A program made the translations under genes and the position numbers. The notes beneath the pieces were generated by a model. It was not told the DNA's origin. It saw only the letters and a program-made list of their open reading frames with translations, and did not search any database. From a virus: a DNA stretch of 48,633 bases. Within the stretch, counting starts at the first letter, position 1, and the number at the start of each line of letters is the position of its first letter. Positions 35,536 to 43,400 of the stretch are shown here, one piece after another. The stretch spans positions 1 to 48,633 of the IMG/VR virus record IMGVR_UViG_3300032086_001439. One strand, given 5' to 3'.

Positions 35536-37757
35536 TACTCCCCGTTAGGTTCAGTATCACCCTCTTTGTCTAGCGCTTCACGCTTCAAGTCAATCTCTTT
35601 AAGCTTGATATCGTAGTCCTGTACAAGCCTTTGCAGGTCTATATCTAAGCGATTAGCTTGGTCCTTAGCTTCAGCATTGATAAGAGCAATCTCGATATCC
35701 TTCTGGCGGTCTCTGTCTTTTTCTTGAGCATCCATCTGCATTTGCTGCTGTTGCATCTGCATCTGTTGTTGCTGCATTTGTTGCTGAGCTTGTTGCTGTG
35801 CAGCTTCAAGTTCTTTTTGTGCAGCCTCAGCTTTACGAAGCTTATCTTTGATCCCAGAGAAGTTCTCAGTATCAAACAGGTCAAGAACTGCAGATGCTGG
35901 CATCCCGTTCTGAATCATAGCTTGTGACAACTCCTTAGCCTGTCTGACATTTTCTTGGTCTCTACCTGCATCAGATACAAAGATTCCGTACTCAGTTTCC
36001 ATGTGCCCAAGAGAGTCAAGGTCAATAAGTTGCGTAGTAGTGTCTGGCATTACGTACATCCCTTTCTTCCCTGATATCCAAGCCTCTTTAGAGTAATCCA
36101 GTAGGCCTTGGAGTTCTCTTTGCTCAAATCGTGAGAATTTGCGGAATAGATCTTCAGTAATGTGCGACGACTGAACAATAGCTTGTTGCGAAGAGCCTTT
36201 GCCTTCGTATGCCCCAATAGTTCCTTGTCGTTGTCTATTAACCCCTGATATCTTCTCCCACTCTTGCATTGTAGTCTCAAGAAGCAAGATGTACTGCTGG
36301 ATTGTTTTAATTGACATATCCAGAACAGACTGGTGCTGTGGAGATAGTTGTATCCCTTCTTTATTATAGTCAACCCATGCAATACCAGTACCCTCAACAT
36401 AGTACATGAATTTATCCATGTCCCATTTCTTTGGGATCATGTTAATATCAAACTGTGCAATGATGTCTTTTGATCGTGCAATCGCAAGCTCCATGCGGTA
36501 CTTGAAGATGTTGTAATTAATCTGGAACGGGATACCCAAACTAACCAGGGAGATATTATTCGAGTTGATGTCTGAGTATTTAAACCCGTTGACTGGGAGC
36601 TTGCACTCCGATGGATTATCTATAGACGTACGCTGGTTGGGTATTGGGCTTGTCTTAACGTAGAACCTACCGTCAATCTTGGTCCCTTCCCATATTTCGT
36701 TTACCCACTCCCACTCAAGCTTTCCCCCCATCTCTTTCACTTCTGCGGGCATGCGGAAAGATTCATCTACTTCAAACTCTTCTATCATCCCAGTTTGTGG
36801 GTCTAGGTATGATACAAACCCAATTCTTTTTCTGGACTTCCAGTATACAGTTACAACCTCTACTAGTCTATTGCGGTAAGTATTGTCGTCTGAGCCTGTT
36901 GCTTCTGATCTGTATAGCAGGTACGTATCAACTGACTGGTGTTTTGGGTCTTCAAGTTCAAGGCACTGCTCTTCACTCAAGTATTCCCCGTACTGGTCAA
37001 TGACTGTAGATGCGTGTGCGTATCGTCTGATTATTGCCCAATCCCCATCCTCTACAAACTCTACATCCGGGTCTTTATCAAAGTCTACATCAATAGGGTT
37101 GATTACATCGTAGAATGGTTCTGAGCGTCTAACTCCCTTGTGTGAGTATGTTTCTCCTGCAACAAGGAAGTGAAAGAATTGCTTCTGGAACTTGTCGTAA
37201 ATCTCCTGCTCATACATAATGTAGTTAATAGCAGCCTGTCCTTTGATAGCTCTATCGTCTACGTATGTACGTTCAAATTGCTCCATAACTTGCGGAGGGA
37301 GCATTGGTTGCTGTTCCTGGATCTGTTGAGTTTGCAGGTCCTTGGGTTCAGCTATTTCGTTAAGAAACATAGCCTCTACTGTTTTGAGTAGCTGCTGTTT
37401 TTTAGCTTCTTCCTTAAGGCTTACAGAATCTGCGTTCTTTACAGTTACAGTGTAATTCAGTGGTCTCTTTGACTTTTCCCCAAGGAGTAGGTCAATGATT
37501 GGTTTGATGATTGGGTAGTTTCTAAGCTTTGATGGGAAGTTCTCTCTAGTCTTTCCGTATGGTTTAATTACGTATCTGTAATCTGCTTCGTCTACTTCCC
37601 CGTTGTAATAGTCGTATAGGGCTTTGAGATTGCTTCTTCGCTCACTCAACCCAAACTTAGATATATTAATAAAAGCGTCAACGCACTCCTCTCTCCATTT
37701 CTTTGTCTTCTTGCTTAATGGGAGTCGTTGCTGCGGTATTTTTGCGGCTCCGTACAT
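35535..37757 (-). CDS. Portal protein (740 aa)
   Basis: It immediately follows the large terminase gene and is read in the same direction. The body (about 30-630) matches portal proteins in length and mixed alpha/beta layout, with the motif KLRNYPIIKPIIDLLLGEKS near residue 75. After about residue 665 there is a Gln-rich coiled coil (AQQQAQQQMQQQQMQMQQ) and then a charged helix, which could form the portal barrel reaching into the head. The frame stays open to 37820, but the ATG at 37757 (MYGAAKIPQQRLPLSKK) avoids overlap with the terminase stop and has an AT-rich leader. The family is inferred from position and fold-like features. Confidence 0.85.
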   Translation of the reverse strand: MYGAAKIPQQRLPLSKKTKKWREECVDAFINISKFGLSERRSNLKALYDYYNGEVDEADYRYVIKPYGKTRENFPSKLRNYPIIKPIIDLLLGEKSKRPLNYTVTVKNADSVSLKEEAKKQQLLKTVEAMFLNEIAEPKDLQTQQIQEQQPMLPPQVMEQFERTYVDDRAIKGQAAINYIMYEQEIYDKFQKQFFHFLVAGETYSHKGVRRSEPFYDVINPIDVDFDKDPDVEFVEDGDWAIIRRYAHASTVIDQYGEYLSEEQCLELEDPKHQSVDTYLLYRSEATGSDDNTYRNRLVEVVTVYWKSRKRIGFVSYLDPQTGMIEEFEVDESFRMPAEVKEMGGKLEWEWVNEIWEGTKIDGRFYVKTSPIPNQRTSIDNPSECKLPVNGFKYSDINSNNISLVSLGIPFQINYNIFKYRMELAIARSKDIIAQFDINMIPKKWDMDKFMYYVEGTGIAWVDYNKEGIQLSPQHQSVLDMSIKTIQQYILLLETTMQEWEKISGVNRQRQGTIGAYEGKGSSQQAIVQSSHITEDLFRKFSRFEQRELQGLLDYSKEAWISGKKGMYVMPDTTTQLIDLDSLGHMETEYGIFVSDAGRDQENVRQAKELSQAMIQNGMPASAVLDLFDTENFSGIKDKLRKAEAAQKELEAAQQQAQQQMQQQQMQMQQQQMQMDAQEKDRDRQKDIEIALINAEAKDQANRLDIDLQRLVQDYDIKLKEIDLKREALDKEGDTEPNGE

Positions 37758-37776
37758 TCGTGTAAAAGTATAAAAA

Positions 37777-39738
37777 TTATTTATAATTCCTGTCAAACCA
37801 ATCGTCCTGGGACATATCATTTATAGTTTCCACCACCTCTTTATTATATAACTCTCGCGTATGATACATCCCAACCATAAAGGCCATGACCCGGTCAAAG
37901 TTACCTCGATGGTTAAACTTTATTAGTTCTTGCAATAGTCCTATGTCATAAATCTCGTGTAAGTTAAGTCTTACTTTCCCATCTGCGTCTGTTGATCTTG
38001 GGGAAATTAACCAGTCTCTTATATAAAGCTCTCCTTGGCGTTTTCGTTGCTCGGTCATGTGCATCCCATATTGACGTCGTACATTTCTGGATTGCAATTC
38101 CCGTTTATCCAACATTTCAAATTCTTCCTGCAATTTGTGCAGTTTGCGATAGCGCTTAGCATAAGCTATGAGCTCACCACGATCATTCTCAAACCCAATC
38201 TTTGCATTGTAGTAGTCTGCAAGTAAGAATAGATTACGGTTGTATTCGTCTTGTGTTTCTGGGCGACCTACATAGCTAGCCACAATTATATCGTCAGGCT
38301 TAGATAGATTGTTAGGTCGCTTGATTACATATGCTGCCCCGAGCGACTGGTTGGTTGTGGATCTCCCCTGCGCGTACGGGTCATGGCATATTATATAGAG
38401 ATTATGAGGTATGTTACCTTCCTTGGTTTTAAATGGGTTCTCATAAACAACTACACCCCCAGTTAAGTTGTCGTCTTTCCTGTGTGGGAACTTGGTTATA
38501 GGCTTTACTCCAGGGTCTGGGCGAAACTCTACACCTTCTCCCTTGTGGTATAGTACTCCTGCAGTTCCCTCCTTTTCTAGGTTGTGTGCCTTGACTCTGT
38601 TGTATTGTTCTTTTAGAGACGTTACGTCAAAGATGTTAATTGTTGTTTGGAGTGTAGCTTCTTGTGGGGTAAATGGGTGCTCAGCTGTGTACTGGTCTAG
38701 TGCTTTCGGATCGTTTGCCTTCTTCTTGTTCTCTCTGGCTGCCTCTTCAAACTCTTTGGCCTCGTCAATTAGGGAGTTCCCATCTTCATCCATAAACCCG
38801 TCTAAGTTCTGGTAGATAGGGACAAAGTACCCACACTGTGTGCCCATAGCACCTGCATCCCACTCATTATCAAAGGCTAAGCAGTTGTATGCCTCCGGGT
38901 GATAAAACAATTCTTCTAGTGATTCAAACCCATGTCCCTCTTCACCCCCAGTACCGAATGCTATCATTGTACCTAAGGTCTTAGAACCTTGTTTCATTGT
39001 AGGCATAGCTATCTCCCAAGCTGTTAACAACCCTGAGAATGAACCTGCCTCTTCAAAGAATATAAGTTCCCCGGCTTTACCACGCACTTTGTGCGGATTG
39101 TCCTTTAGTGATACCCCTATTATTTGTGATTTCATACCCAACGCTACATCAGTCCCGTTAACACGCTTCTTGTACCCGGATTGCTTGTGCATTTCCTTAT
39201 CAATCAGCCTAGGCTGTGTCCATGCTGTGTTATCGTCTATGAATGAGATAAAGTCCCATGTTTTTGATAAGAGTCCGTCCCCAGTTAGGTATTCTTTCTG
39301 CTCTGCAAACACGAAGTTCTTAGAGTTACGCAGGTGGAAGTAGTTACGTGCTAGCATACTACCGGCTTTGTAGGAGAATCCCTTACGTCTGGCCTTTAGT
39401 ACAGACATATGTTTGTTCTCTTTTCTGCAAGTGTCTACTGCGTGGTAATAGTGGTAGTCCCCATCGTAGAATGCAGGAAATGTACGCTCTCTGCGGGCTT
39501 GCACTGTCCCATCTGGGAGTACTTCGTCTACTGCACGGTCAATTGGGCAATAGTTTAAGTAGAAGTAGTGATATCCTGTAATCCTAACCCCATTTACCTC
39601 AAACCCGTACAAACATCTGTCCCTTTCCCTATCCCAGTGGTCATAGTATTCTTTTGTACCGTCTAATGCGTCGGTATAGTACCCATGTTCTAGGTAATGT
39701 GTTGCTGCCGGGGAGAATAAGTGGGTATCCTTAAACAT
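37777..39738 (-). CDS. terL: Terminase large subunit (653 aa)
   Basis: An ATPase-nuclease motor that cuts and pumps DNA. The Walker A region is the degenerate form KARRKGFSYKAGS (115-127), Walker B is ELIFFEEAGS (224-233), and a coupling-type segment TMIAFGTGGEEG lies near residue 258. The nuclease part contains YIICHDPYAQG at about 450 and FENDRGELIAYAKR at about 520, with acidic metal ligands. Such a Walker A without the classic GxGKT is what I recall for crAss-like terminases. The start overlaps the stop of the 89-residue membrane gene as TAATG. A strong call from motifs, length and the adjacent portal gene. Confidence 0.9.
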   Translation of the reverse strand: MFKDTHLFSPAATHYLEHGYYTDALDGTKEYYDHWDRERDRCLYGFEVNGVRITGYHYFYLNYCPIDRAVDEVLPDGTVQARRERTFPAFYDGDYHYYHAVDTCRKENKHMSVLKARRKGFSYKAGSMLARNYFHLRNSKNFVFAEQKEYLTGDGLLSKTWDFISFIDDNTAWTQPRLIDKEMHKQSGYKKRVNGTDVALGMKSQIIGVSLKDNPHKVRGKAGELIFFEEAGSFSGLLTAWEIAMPTMKQGSKTLGTMIAFGTGGEEGHGFESLEELFYHPEAYNCLAFDNEWDAGAMGTQCGYFVPIYQNLDGFMDEDGNSLIDEAKEFEEAARENKKKANDPKALDQYTAEHPFTPQEATLQTTINIFDVTSLKEQYNRVKAHNLEKEGTAGVLYHKGEGVEFRPDPGVKPITKFPHRKDDNLTGGVVVYENPFKTKEGNIPHNLYIICHDPYAQGRSTTNQSLGAAYVIKRPNNLSKPDDIIVASYVGRPETQDEYNRNLFLLADYYNAKIGFENDRGELIAYAKRYRKLHKLQEEFEMLDKRELQSRNVRRQYGMHMTEQRKRQGELYIRDWLISPRSTDADGKVRLNLHEIYDIGLLQELIKFNHRGNFDRVMAFMVGMYHTRELYNKEVVETINDMSQDDWFDRNYK

Positions 39739-40007
39739 TACCTCTTTAATATAAAATACATTGACAGCATTGCTCCTATAGTATACCCAACTGAGCTAGA
39801 GAGAGCTAAGTAAAATCTTCCTTTCCACGTTTTTTCATCCGCTACATACCCAGCAAATGGAAGTGCTATAAATGGGCCTAAAAAGGCCCATAGCATTGTA
39901 CTAGCCATGTTCTTGTCAGATACAGAACTGATATACATAGTGCTCCCAATCTCTAGCAACAAGGCAGACACAAATATGATGGGGTATCTTTTATGTTTCT
40001 TCTTCAT
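39738..40007 (-). CDS. Small membrane protein (89 aa), two to three helices, holin-like
   Basis: A basic N-terminus (MKKKHKRY) is followed by three hydrophobic stretches at about 9-25 (PIIFVSALLLEIGSTMYI), 37-55 and 68-87 (YLALSSSVGYTIGAMLSMYF). Size and layout resemble small holins or membrane accessory proteins. It sits between a packaging gene and the terminase rather than in the lysis cassette, so a membrane role other than lysis is possible. No named family is recognised. Confidence 0.6.
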   Translation of the reverse strand: MKKKHKRYPIIFVSALLLEIGSTMYISSVSDKNMASTMLWAFLGPFIALPFAGYVADEKTWKGRFYLALSSSVGYTIGAMLSMYFILKR

Positions 40008-40501
40008 TGAGAATATTTATTAGTGACTACCCCACCACGGTTAGGGTTCTCCTTCTGTTGCTGCTTTTTAACTAGCTCTTCTAAGTCATCTAGGCCTTGC
40101 ACGACCTTAGCCATGTTTGCAAGGTTAGATATCAGGTCTTTAGCGTGGAATATCGGTTTCCCATTGTCATCCATCATGGTGAGATCCACGTCATTGAAGT
40201 ATTTCTCTAGTTTTGTTACAGATGCACGTGCAGCTTTTAGAAGTTTTACTGCAGAAGTCTCTGATAACTCTGCATATACCTGCATTGCAGCCTTAATGTT
40301 GGGGGATGCACTTACTTTTAGGACTTCTTTTATCTGTTCCCACCTGTTTTCTTCGTCATATACACTGTATGGGGAGCGATGGTCTACAAAAAAGTACACT
40401 GCGGATAGCTCATCTACGTCTAGAGCCTTGAACTCTGGGATAGTGAGTGCATATGGGGAGGGGATTACCTTATTTCCACTAACTGTTATCAGATCTTTCA
40501 T
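40004..40501 (-). CDS. Hypothetical packaging-region protein (165 aa), candidate small terminase
   Basis: A mostly helical protein upstream of the terminase large subunit, read in the same direction. The middle (about 65-100) is a helix-rich region (IKAAMQVYAELSETSAVKLL), and the end is basic and polar (KKQQQKENPNRGGVVTNKYS). Small terminase subunits are this size and place, but no clear DNA-binding helix-turn-helix is seen, so the assignment stays tentative. It could equally be a conserved head gene. Overlaps with both neighbours indicate co-translation. Confidence 0.5.
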   Translation of the reverse strand: MKDLITVSGNKVIPSPYALTIPEFKALDVDELSAVYFFVDHRSPYSVYDEENRWEQIKEVLKVSASPNIKAAMQVYAELSETSAVKLLKAARASVTKLEKYFNDVDLTMMDDNGKPIFHAKDLISNLANMAKVVQGLDDLEELVKKQQQKENPNRGGVVTNKYSQ

Positions 40502-40688
40502 TCAAATAGTTTAATCTTCCTTTTCTCACGTGAAACTTCCCAAGAAATGGGAGTCTTACGGACTCAAACTTTCCAGATCGTATTATATCTGCTACGTATT
40601 TAAACTGATAGTATACTGCTTCTTCTACTTTCTGCAGTGGGAGGTTGTGCTCACTGGCTATCTTCTGGATTATGACTTTCTCCTTCAT
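40479..40688 (-). CDS. IHF/HU-like DNA-bending protein (69 aa)
   Basis: The pattern MKEKVIIQKIASEHNLPLQK, VEEAVYYQFKYVADII and VRLPFLGKFHVRKGRL resembles the IHF/HU fold up to its DNA-binding arm: helix pair, then the beta start (xxLPFLGKF). At 69 residues it is shorter than cellular HU (about 90) and lacks the full arm. crAss-like phages are recalled to carry IHF-like genes near the packaging genes. It may bend DNA at the packaging or replication site. Its start lies inside the end of the zinc ribbon gene. Confidence 0.65.
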   Translation of the reverse strand: MKEKVIIQKIASEHNLPLQKVEEAVYYQFKYVADIIRSGKFESVRLPFLGKFHVRKGRLNYLNERSDNS

Positions 40689-40923
40689 TCTTTTCCCATC
40701 TATTGTCTGGGCAATCTGCTGTAGCCCACTTTGCTTTCTCTTCTACTACACAACCACAAAGCCCACACCTATAAGCATTCTTTAGATGTGGGCATTTGTT
40801 ACATGTGATCAATCTGTCTTTGTATTTGGCCTCTGTTACGTTAGGGGCCCCTTGTCTTGCATACTCTACTGCTTCTTTTTTAAAGTTGTTGAGCATTTTA
40901 AATATAGAGAGTTTTTTATTCAT
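40651..40923 (-). CDS. Zinc-ribbon protein (90 aa)
   Basis: Two CxxC pairs, CNKCPHLKNAYRCGLCGC in a row (about 41-58), plus a fifth Cys in ADCPDNRW make a zinc ribbon of a type common in tailed phages, with the Lys/Ala/Trp spacing KAKWATADCP. The N-terminus (MNKKLSIFKMLNNFKKEAVE) is basic and helical; a second Met at residue 10 is a possible start. It probably binds nucleic acid or protein. It sits in the group of small regulatory-type genes before the terminase. Confidence 0.7.
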   Translation of the reverse strand: MNKKLSIFKMLNNFKKEAVEYARQGAPNVTEAKYKDRLITCNKCPHLKNAYRCGLCGCVVEEKAKWATADCPDNRWEKNEGESHNPEDSQ

Positions 40924-41236
40924 TGCTGTAGAGTATTTGAAGACTCACACTTTTTTGTGGGAGGAGTATGGGAGATAGCGCATACCCGTTCTTGTTCTTT
41001 TTGATTGCTCCTTTGTCCTTAAGCTTTTTAACATAATTGTTAAGAGTGTTGTGATCTTCTATATTTAAGCTTTTTGCTACAGCTTTTTTGTTTTCTGTAG
41101 AGCATAGGTTTACTGTATCTGATAGGTCAATAAATTTTGACAGTACTAGGAGCTCTTTGTCGGTTAGCTCTAGTATCCCGTTGAACACCTGTAGGTATTT
41201 TAGGGTGGAGTCTACTTTTATTTTAAGAGTTTTCAT
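40916..41236 (-). CDS. Winged-helix/HTH-like protein (106 aa)
   Basis: The preferred start is MKTLKIKVDSTLKYLQVFNG at 41236; the frame is open to 41263. The middle (about 25-90) fits a winged helix: a helix with DLSDTVNLCSTENKKAVAKS, then HNTLNNYVKKLKDKGAIKKN and a short wing, KNGYALSP. I recall similar small proteins near crAss-like packaging genes. It may regulate late transcription or bind the packaging site. The C-terminus (SVSLQILYSNE) is hydrophobic-polar with no further motif. Confidence 0.6.
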   Translation of the reverse strand: MKTLKIKVDSTLKYLQVFNGILELTDKELLVLSKFIDLSDTVNLCSTENKKAVAKSLNIEDHNTLNNYVKKLKDKGAIKKNKNGYALSPILLPQKSVSLQILYSNE

Positions 41237-41465
41237 TAATCTGCACTTTTGCTTTCCCGTCAACGATCTTTATGGTCGTTCTAGAGGCTTGTTTGTTGAA
41301 TTCATCTACGTACACTTGTATGTGTTCGCGTGTGCACAGAAAAGACAGAAACACCTCTATTTCTTTTGCAGCCGTAGAGAGTTTCTGCTTCATCTGTATT
41401 GCGGTTTCGGACGAGTTTCTTAGCTCATCGAAGTCCTTCAACGGGATTGTAACTGTCCCGTCCAT
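41223..41465 (-). CDS. Hypothetical protein (80 aa)
   Basis: A short helical protein with a coiled-coil-like first half (IPLKDFDELRNSSETAIQMK) and a beta-like second half (ASRTTIKIVDGKAKVQINEN). No family is recognised. It is read directly after the co-chaperonin gene (gap of three bases) and overlaps the winged-helix gene by 14 bases, so it belongs to that unit. Function cannot be guessed. Confidence 0.55.
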   Translation of the reverse strand: MDGTVTIPLKDFDELRNSSETAIQMKQKLSTAAKEIEVFLSFLCTREHIQVYVDEFNKQASRTTIKIVDGKAKVQINENS

Positions 41466-41468
41466 GAT

Positions 41469-41753
41469 TTAAATAATCTTTGGGATAACTCCTACGATCT
41501 GGAACTCATTAACGCAGGCGAACTCTCCCTCATCTAGGTGTATGATGAGAGCTCCCGATTCTGGGTGCACAAGAACTGTGTCCCCCTCCTTAACCATCTG
41601 ACAATCAGGCCCTGCAGCTTGTACTTTTACTACGTTAGTGCTGATTGCTTTTTGTCCCTCTCCTAGCAGGTGAATACCGGAGTCGGTTTGTTCTACTCTT
41701 GGGGACGCGAATACTACCCAGTCACGGGTTGGTTTGAATTTTAACTTTGCCAT
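41469..41753 (-). CDS. GroES-like co-chaperonin (94 aa)
   Basis: The 94 residues match the chaperonin-10 fold in size and pattern: a start like KFKPTRDWVVFASPRVEQTD (the basal strand of GroES), a mobile-loop-like SGIHLLGEGQKAIS, then VVKVQAAGPDC and the later strands EGDTVLVHPESGA, ending FQIVGVIPKII. GroES caps GroEL to fold client proteins. Phages such as T4 (gp31) make their own cap so GroEL can fold the large capsid protein. Position before the packaging and head genes suits that role. The mobile-loop residues that contact GroEL look diverged, so host compatibility is unknown. Confidence 0.75.
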   Translation of the reverse strand: MAKLKFKPTRDWVVFASPRVEQTDSGIHLLGEGQKAISTNVVKVQAAGPDCQMVKEGDTVLVHPESGALIIHLDEGEFACVNEFQIVGVIPKII

Positions 41754-41788
41754 TATAGTTTGCTTTGCAGCAAATATATAAAGGAAAG

Positions 41789-42259
41789 TTATATAGTATC
41801 AAAATCTATGTAAGTAATTTCTACGCACTCCCCATTCTCTAGTGCTTCAGCAATTGGGGGGTATATTCTTTTGTATGCGCTTGTTGATGATCCCACAAAG
41901 CCGTCAGACTTTATGTTTTCTGTTTGCGTGTCGCCCACGAGTAGACACCCGCTAGTATGATCGTCATTGTTACCGCAATGGATAAGAATATACTTAAAAT
42001 TAGGAACATCTTGAAGCCAAAGAGTCCCTTTATGAATGTCAGCAAAGCGTTTAGTATAGTTTTCATGAATTCTACCCCACGTACGAAGCTTAATTTCATA
42101 CGTCCCAGCAGGGATGCGGGTTTCATGCATAACTTTTTCTTCTCTGTATTCGTCTTCAAGTGTGTAGCAAAGAAATTCTCTCTTATCATTTGTTACGTTA
42201 AACAGCAATCCTAGTGTGCTGTCTTTAGCTGAGCTAAATCTAATTACTTCTAAGTCCAT
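41789..42259 (-). CDS. DUF5675 protein (156 aa), L,D-transpeptidase-like motif
   Basis: The segment IHCGNNDDHTSGCLLVGD (about 93-110), preceded by ETRIPAGTYEIKLRTWGR, fits the DUF5675 family as I know it. The His...Ser-Gly-Cys arrangement resembles the YkuD-type L,D-transpeptidase active site (H93-94, S103, C105). It lies in the lysis cassette beside holin-like genes, so an action on peptidoglycan (endolysin or cross-link editing) is plausible. No signal peptide is present, which fits holin-dependent release. The start overlaps the protease gene by 20 bases. Enzyme activity is an inference. Confidence 0.65.
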   Translation of the reverse strand: MDLEVIRFSSAKDSTLGLLFNVTNDKREFLCYTLEDEYREEKVMHETRIPAGTYEIKLRTWGRIHENYTKRFADIHKGTLWLQDVPNFKYILIHCGNNDDHTSGCLLVGDTQTENIKSDGFVGSSTSAYKRIYPPIAEALENGECVEITYIDFDTI

Positions 42260-43400
42260 TTTTCTGGTGTTTATTTAGCAAATCTAGCAAGTATTTTACC
42301 GATTCGGTTTTCACCAGTTCTTTTTCTTCTCTGTAGAATGGGTCAAGCTCAGCTCCGTAGCAGATGTTCCCCCACTGGGCTAGGACAATTGTTACATCGT
42401 TAACTGTAAAAAATCCATCCCCGTTTACATCCCCTGCTTCCCAATATATATCATCCCAGTTTGCTAGTATTAAGAGTAGGTCGTTCATCCCAACTACAAA
42501 GTCCCCACTAATGTCCCCTAAGCAGACGTCGTCGTCTTGGTCTATAATATATGGGCGTGTGATTGGGAGTACGTTGTGCATACGTTCTATCTGCCCCGGG
42601 GTAAAGTTTGTCCTGCAAGAGTCTACGTAGTAGTCCATGTGGTTGTTGGGGGTGTAGTCGTAGAGTCCGGGAGGACATACGGGGTTCTCGCAGCTCCAGT
42701 TTAGTTTGGTTGGGGGTGTGTCACATACAAAGTCCCCTGTGTTTTCGCAGTACCCCAGATCCTGTCCGCAGTATTCAACGTTTCTAAATACGTGGTGCAA
42801 ACTAACATAGTGCCCTACTTCATGAATTAGCGTTTTGTTCCCGTCTCTGGGTGGGGATATGTGGTCCCCAATTCTCCCAAACACATCTGTTCTTACCCAG
42901 ACCCCGTCCCAACTGTTATTTACGTAGCTAGTCCAAGCAAAACCTAGTATCCCTGAGCAGAATTGTGGGAATACATGGACGTTCATGTATATCTCGTTGT
43001 CCCACTGCACTTCCTCTAGGTACTCTTGCATCCCGTAGAAGACTGATCCAGTGTATGGGGCGCAAGCACCATTAGGGGCAAGTATTACTGGGGCCATCCA
43101 GAAGTCATCGAAGTTGTGATACTGTATAGCTACTAGGTCAAAGGAGAACATAGCTTCTTCGAACTCCTCGTTTAGGTGATCGTCTGCGTCATATATTATG
43201 TCTTCTGCTAGGATGCTGTTGGGGAAACTATCTGTGTAGTGTATGTGCACTACGTAGTTGATGTTTTTCCAGGTCGGGGGGTCTGTGTATAACCCCATAA
43301 CTTTGATGTTGTTGTTTAGCTCTGGGCTAAACACAACGCAACTGTCCTGCTGCCCATAACCAAATAAGGGCATCAGTAATATTAAAATTAAATATCTCAT
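42240..43400 (-). CDS. Secreted M43-type zinc metalloprotease with dockerin-like C-terminus (386 aa)
   Basis: An N-terminal signal peptide (MRYLILILLMPLFGYG) marks it for export. The catalytic part (about 100-285) has HEVGHYVSLHH (193-203), the zinc motif HExxHxxxxxH; GDFVCDTPPT (222-231); and NHMDYYVDSC (253-262), which carries the Met-turn. FTPGQIERMH follows. These are the hallmarks of the M43 pappalysin/cytophagalysin family, common in Bacteroidota. Residues 293-345 hold two dockerin-like Ca-binding repeats (GDISGDFVV and GDVNGDGFFTVNDV). It sits between the Trx-like gene and the DUF5675 gene, coupled through TAATG. Possible roles are degrading host or biofilm protein, or aiding lysis. 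Confidence 0.85.
   Translation of the reverse strand: MRYLILILLMPLFGYGQQDSCVVFSPELNNNIKVMGLYTDPPTWKNINYVVHIHYTDSFPNSILAEDIIYDADDHLNEEFEEAMFSFDLVAIQYHNFDDFWMAPVILAPNGACAPYTGSVFYGMQEYLEEVQWDNEIYMNVHVFPQFCSGILGFAWTSYVNNSWDGVWVRTDVFGRIGDHISPPRDGNKTLIHEVGHYVSLHHVFRNVEYCGQDLGYCENTGDFVCDTPPTKLNWSCENPVCPPGLYDYTPNNHMDYYVDSCRTNFTPGQIERMHNVLPITRPYIIDQDDDVCLGDISGDFVVGMNDLLLILANWDDIYWEAGDVNGDGFFTVNDVTIVLAQWGNICYGAELDPFYREEKELVKTESVKYLLDLLNKHQKNGLRSN

Noticed and set aside
35700-35810. Gln-rich repeat in the portal C-terminus, possible tandem DNA repeat
   Set aside because: Irregular Gln/Met/Ala coiled-coil coding sequence, not an exact DNA repeat array.
40023-40514. Plus-strand ORF of 163 residues
   Set aside because: Covers almost exactly the antisense of the 165-residue packaging-region gene, whose frame has better composition and neighbour overlaps.
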